Assembly: GCA_029288115.1 (NCBI GenBank)
Contig: JARFPV010000330.1
Location: 1-5,855 of the forward strand
Source: Akkermansiaceae bacterium
GTDB taxonomy: Bacteria; Verrucomicrobiota; Verrucomicrobiia; Verrucomicrobiales; Akkermansiaceae
Length of the DNA: 5,855 nucleotides
Reading direction: 5' to 3'
Shown: piece by piece, positions 5,670 to 5,855 of the stretch
Position numbering within the stretch: position 1 is the stretch's first letter
Layout of the letters: each line of letters opens with the position of its first letter
Translations under genes and position numbers: made by a program
Notes under the pieces: model-generated
Told to the model about the DNA's origin: nothing
Seen by the model: only the letters and a program-made list of their open reading frames with translations
Databases searched by the model: none

Positions 5670-5737
5670 GACAAGAGTGTCCCTCCTCCATAGACCCGCG
5701 AAGCGGGTTGAGGTAGGGAGTGTGGACACTCCTGTCC
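5670..5737. repeat. Second inverted repeat pair around a central hairpin (REPIN-like)
   Basis: The right arm (5717-5736) reads GGAGTGTGGACACTCCTGTC. The left arm (5670-5689), read on the - strand, matches it at 16 of 20 positions, ending GGACACTCTTGTC. The right arm is preceded by GTAG (5713-5716) and folds on itself with a 7-bp stem (5717-5723 with 5726-5732; the innermost pair is probably open). Between the arms lies a third hairpin, ACCCGC (5694-5699) with GCGGGT (5703-5708) around GAA. The sequence differs from the repeat at 388-482, but the layout and GTAGG foot are shared, suggesting two families of the same kind of element. The arms' differences suggest an aged copy. Confidence 0.6.
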
Positions 5738-5804
5738 ACAGCAGAGGATATGTGAAGTAGTGGCAAGAGTTACAGGTAGGGGCACCTCGCCGTGTACAGA
5801 CTTG

Positions 5805-5844
5805 GTACATAGGTAACAAACGTGCGCGGACATGGGTAACACAT
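5805..5844. repeat. Two copies of a 16-base motif, 24 bp apart, possible IS481-like end
   Basis: GTACATAGGTAACAAA (5805-5820) and GACATGGGTAACACAT (5829-5844) are 24 bp apart and share the core ACATRGGTAACA. On the - strand this reads TGTTACCYATGT, a motif I recall near the ends of IS481-family insertion sequences, often in repeated form. Right at the window edge ACACAT (5839-5844) and ATGTGT (5850-5855) form a 6-bp inverted repeat. No transposase is visible, so an element would have to extend beyond 5855, or this is a remnant or a protein-binding site. Confidence 0.35.
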
Positions 5845-5855
5845 TTGTTATGTGT

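Noticed and set aside
5657..5842. 61-residue open frame on the - strand
   Set aside because: It runs straight through the repeat arms and the tandem motif, is rich in Cys, Ser and Pro with no pattern, and is explained by the repeats.

Overview
The window looks like chromosomal DNA of a verrucomicrobial bacterium (Verrucomicrobiota, probably order Verrucomicrobiales). This is inferred from the feel of the proteins, the short hairpin repeats in the intergenic gaps, and the absence of Shine-Dalgarno sites; no search was run. It holds mostly housekeeping genes in short units, and I found no defence island, CRISPR array or biosynthetic cluster.

Left part (1-2419). The 3' end of a 6-phosphofructokinase gene enters from the left edge on the + strand. 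It stops inside an inverted pair of short repeats (388-482) that separates it from a convergent two-gene unit on the - strand: asd (aspartate-semialdehyde dehydrogenase) followed 7 bp later by an ispA-type polyprenyl diphosphate synthase. These supply the aspartate-family amino acid/diaminopimelate route and the isoprenoid precursor route.

Middle (2420-4439). A divergent AT-rich gap separates asd from a small + strand gene of unknown function (possible winged helix), which ends at a strong hairpin terminator. After only 41 bp comes nuoA, the complex I subunit A gene. It is not followed by nuoB but, 4 bp on, by a small Dabb-family alpha/beta barrel gene. Beyond a double hairpin is a secreted protein with a TPR unit and an STN/secretin-N-like domain; its signal-peptide codons form a perfect 11-bp hairpin.

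Right part (4440-5855). A - strand permease of the ArsP_1/DUF318 type, with two cysteine clusters at its N-terminus, converges on the secreted-protein gene with an 8-bp gap. The last 304 bases have no credible gene. They hold a second inverted repeat pair around a central hairpin (5670-5737) and, at the edge, a motif repeated at 24-bp spacing (5805-5844) that resembles the terminal region of an IS481-like element.

The points most worth following up are the two repeat doublets (one supplying the pfkA stop codon), the hairpin in the signal-peptide codons, the separation of nuoA from nuoB, the cysteine-rich permease and the lack of Shine-Dalgarno sequences at all seven visible start codons.
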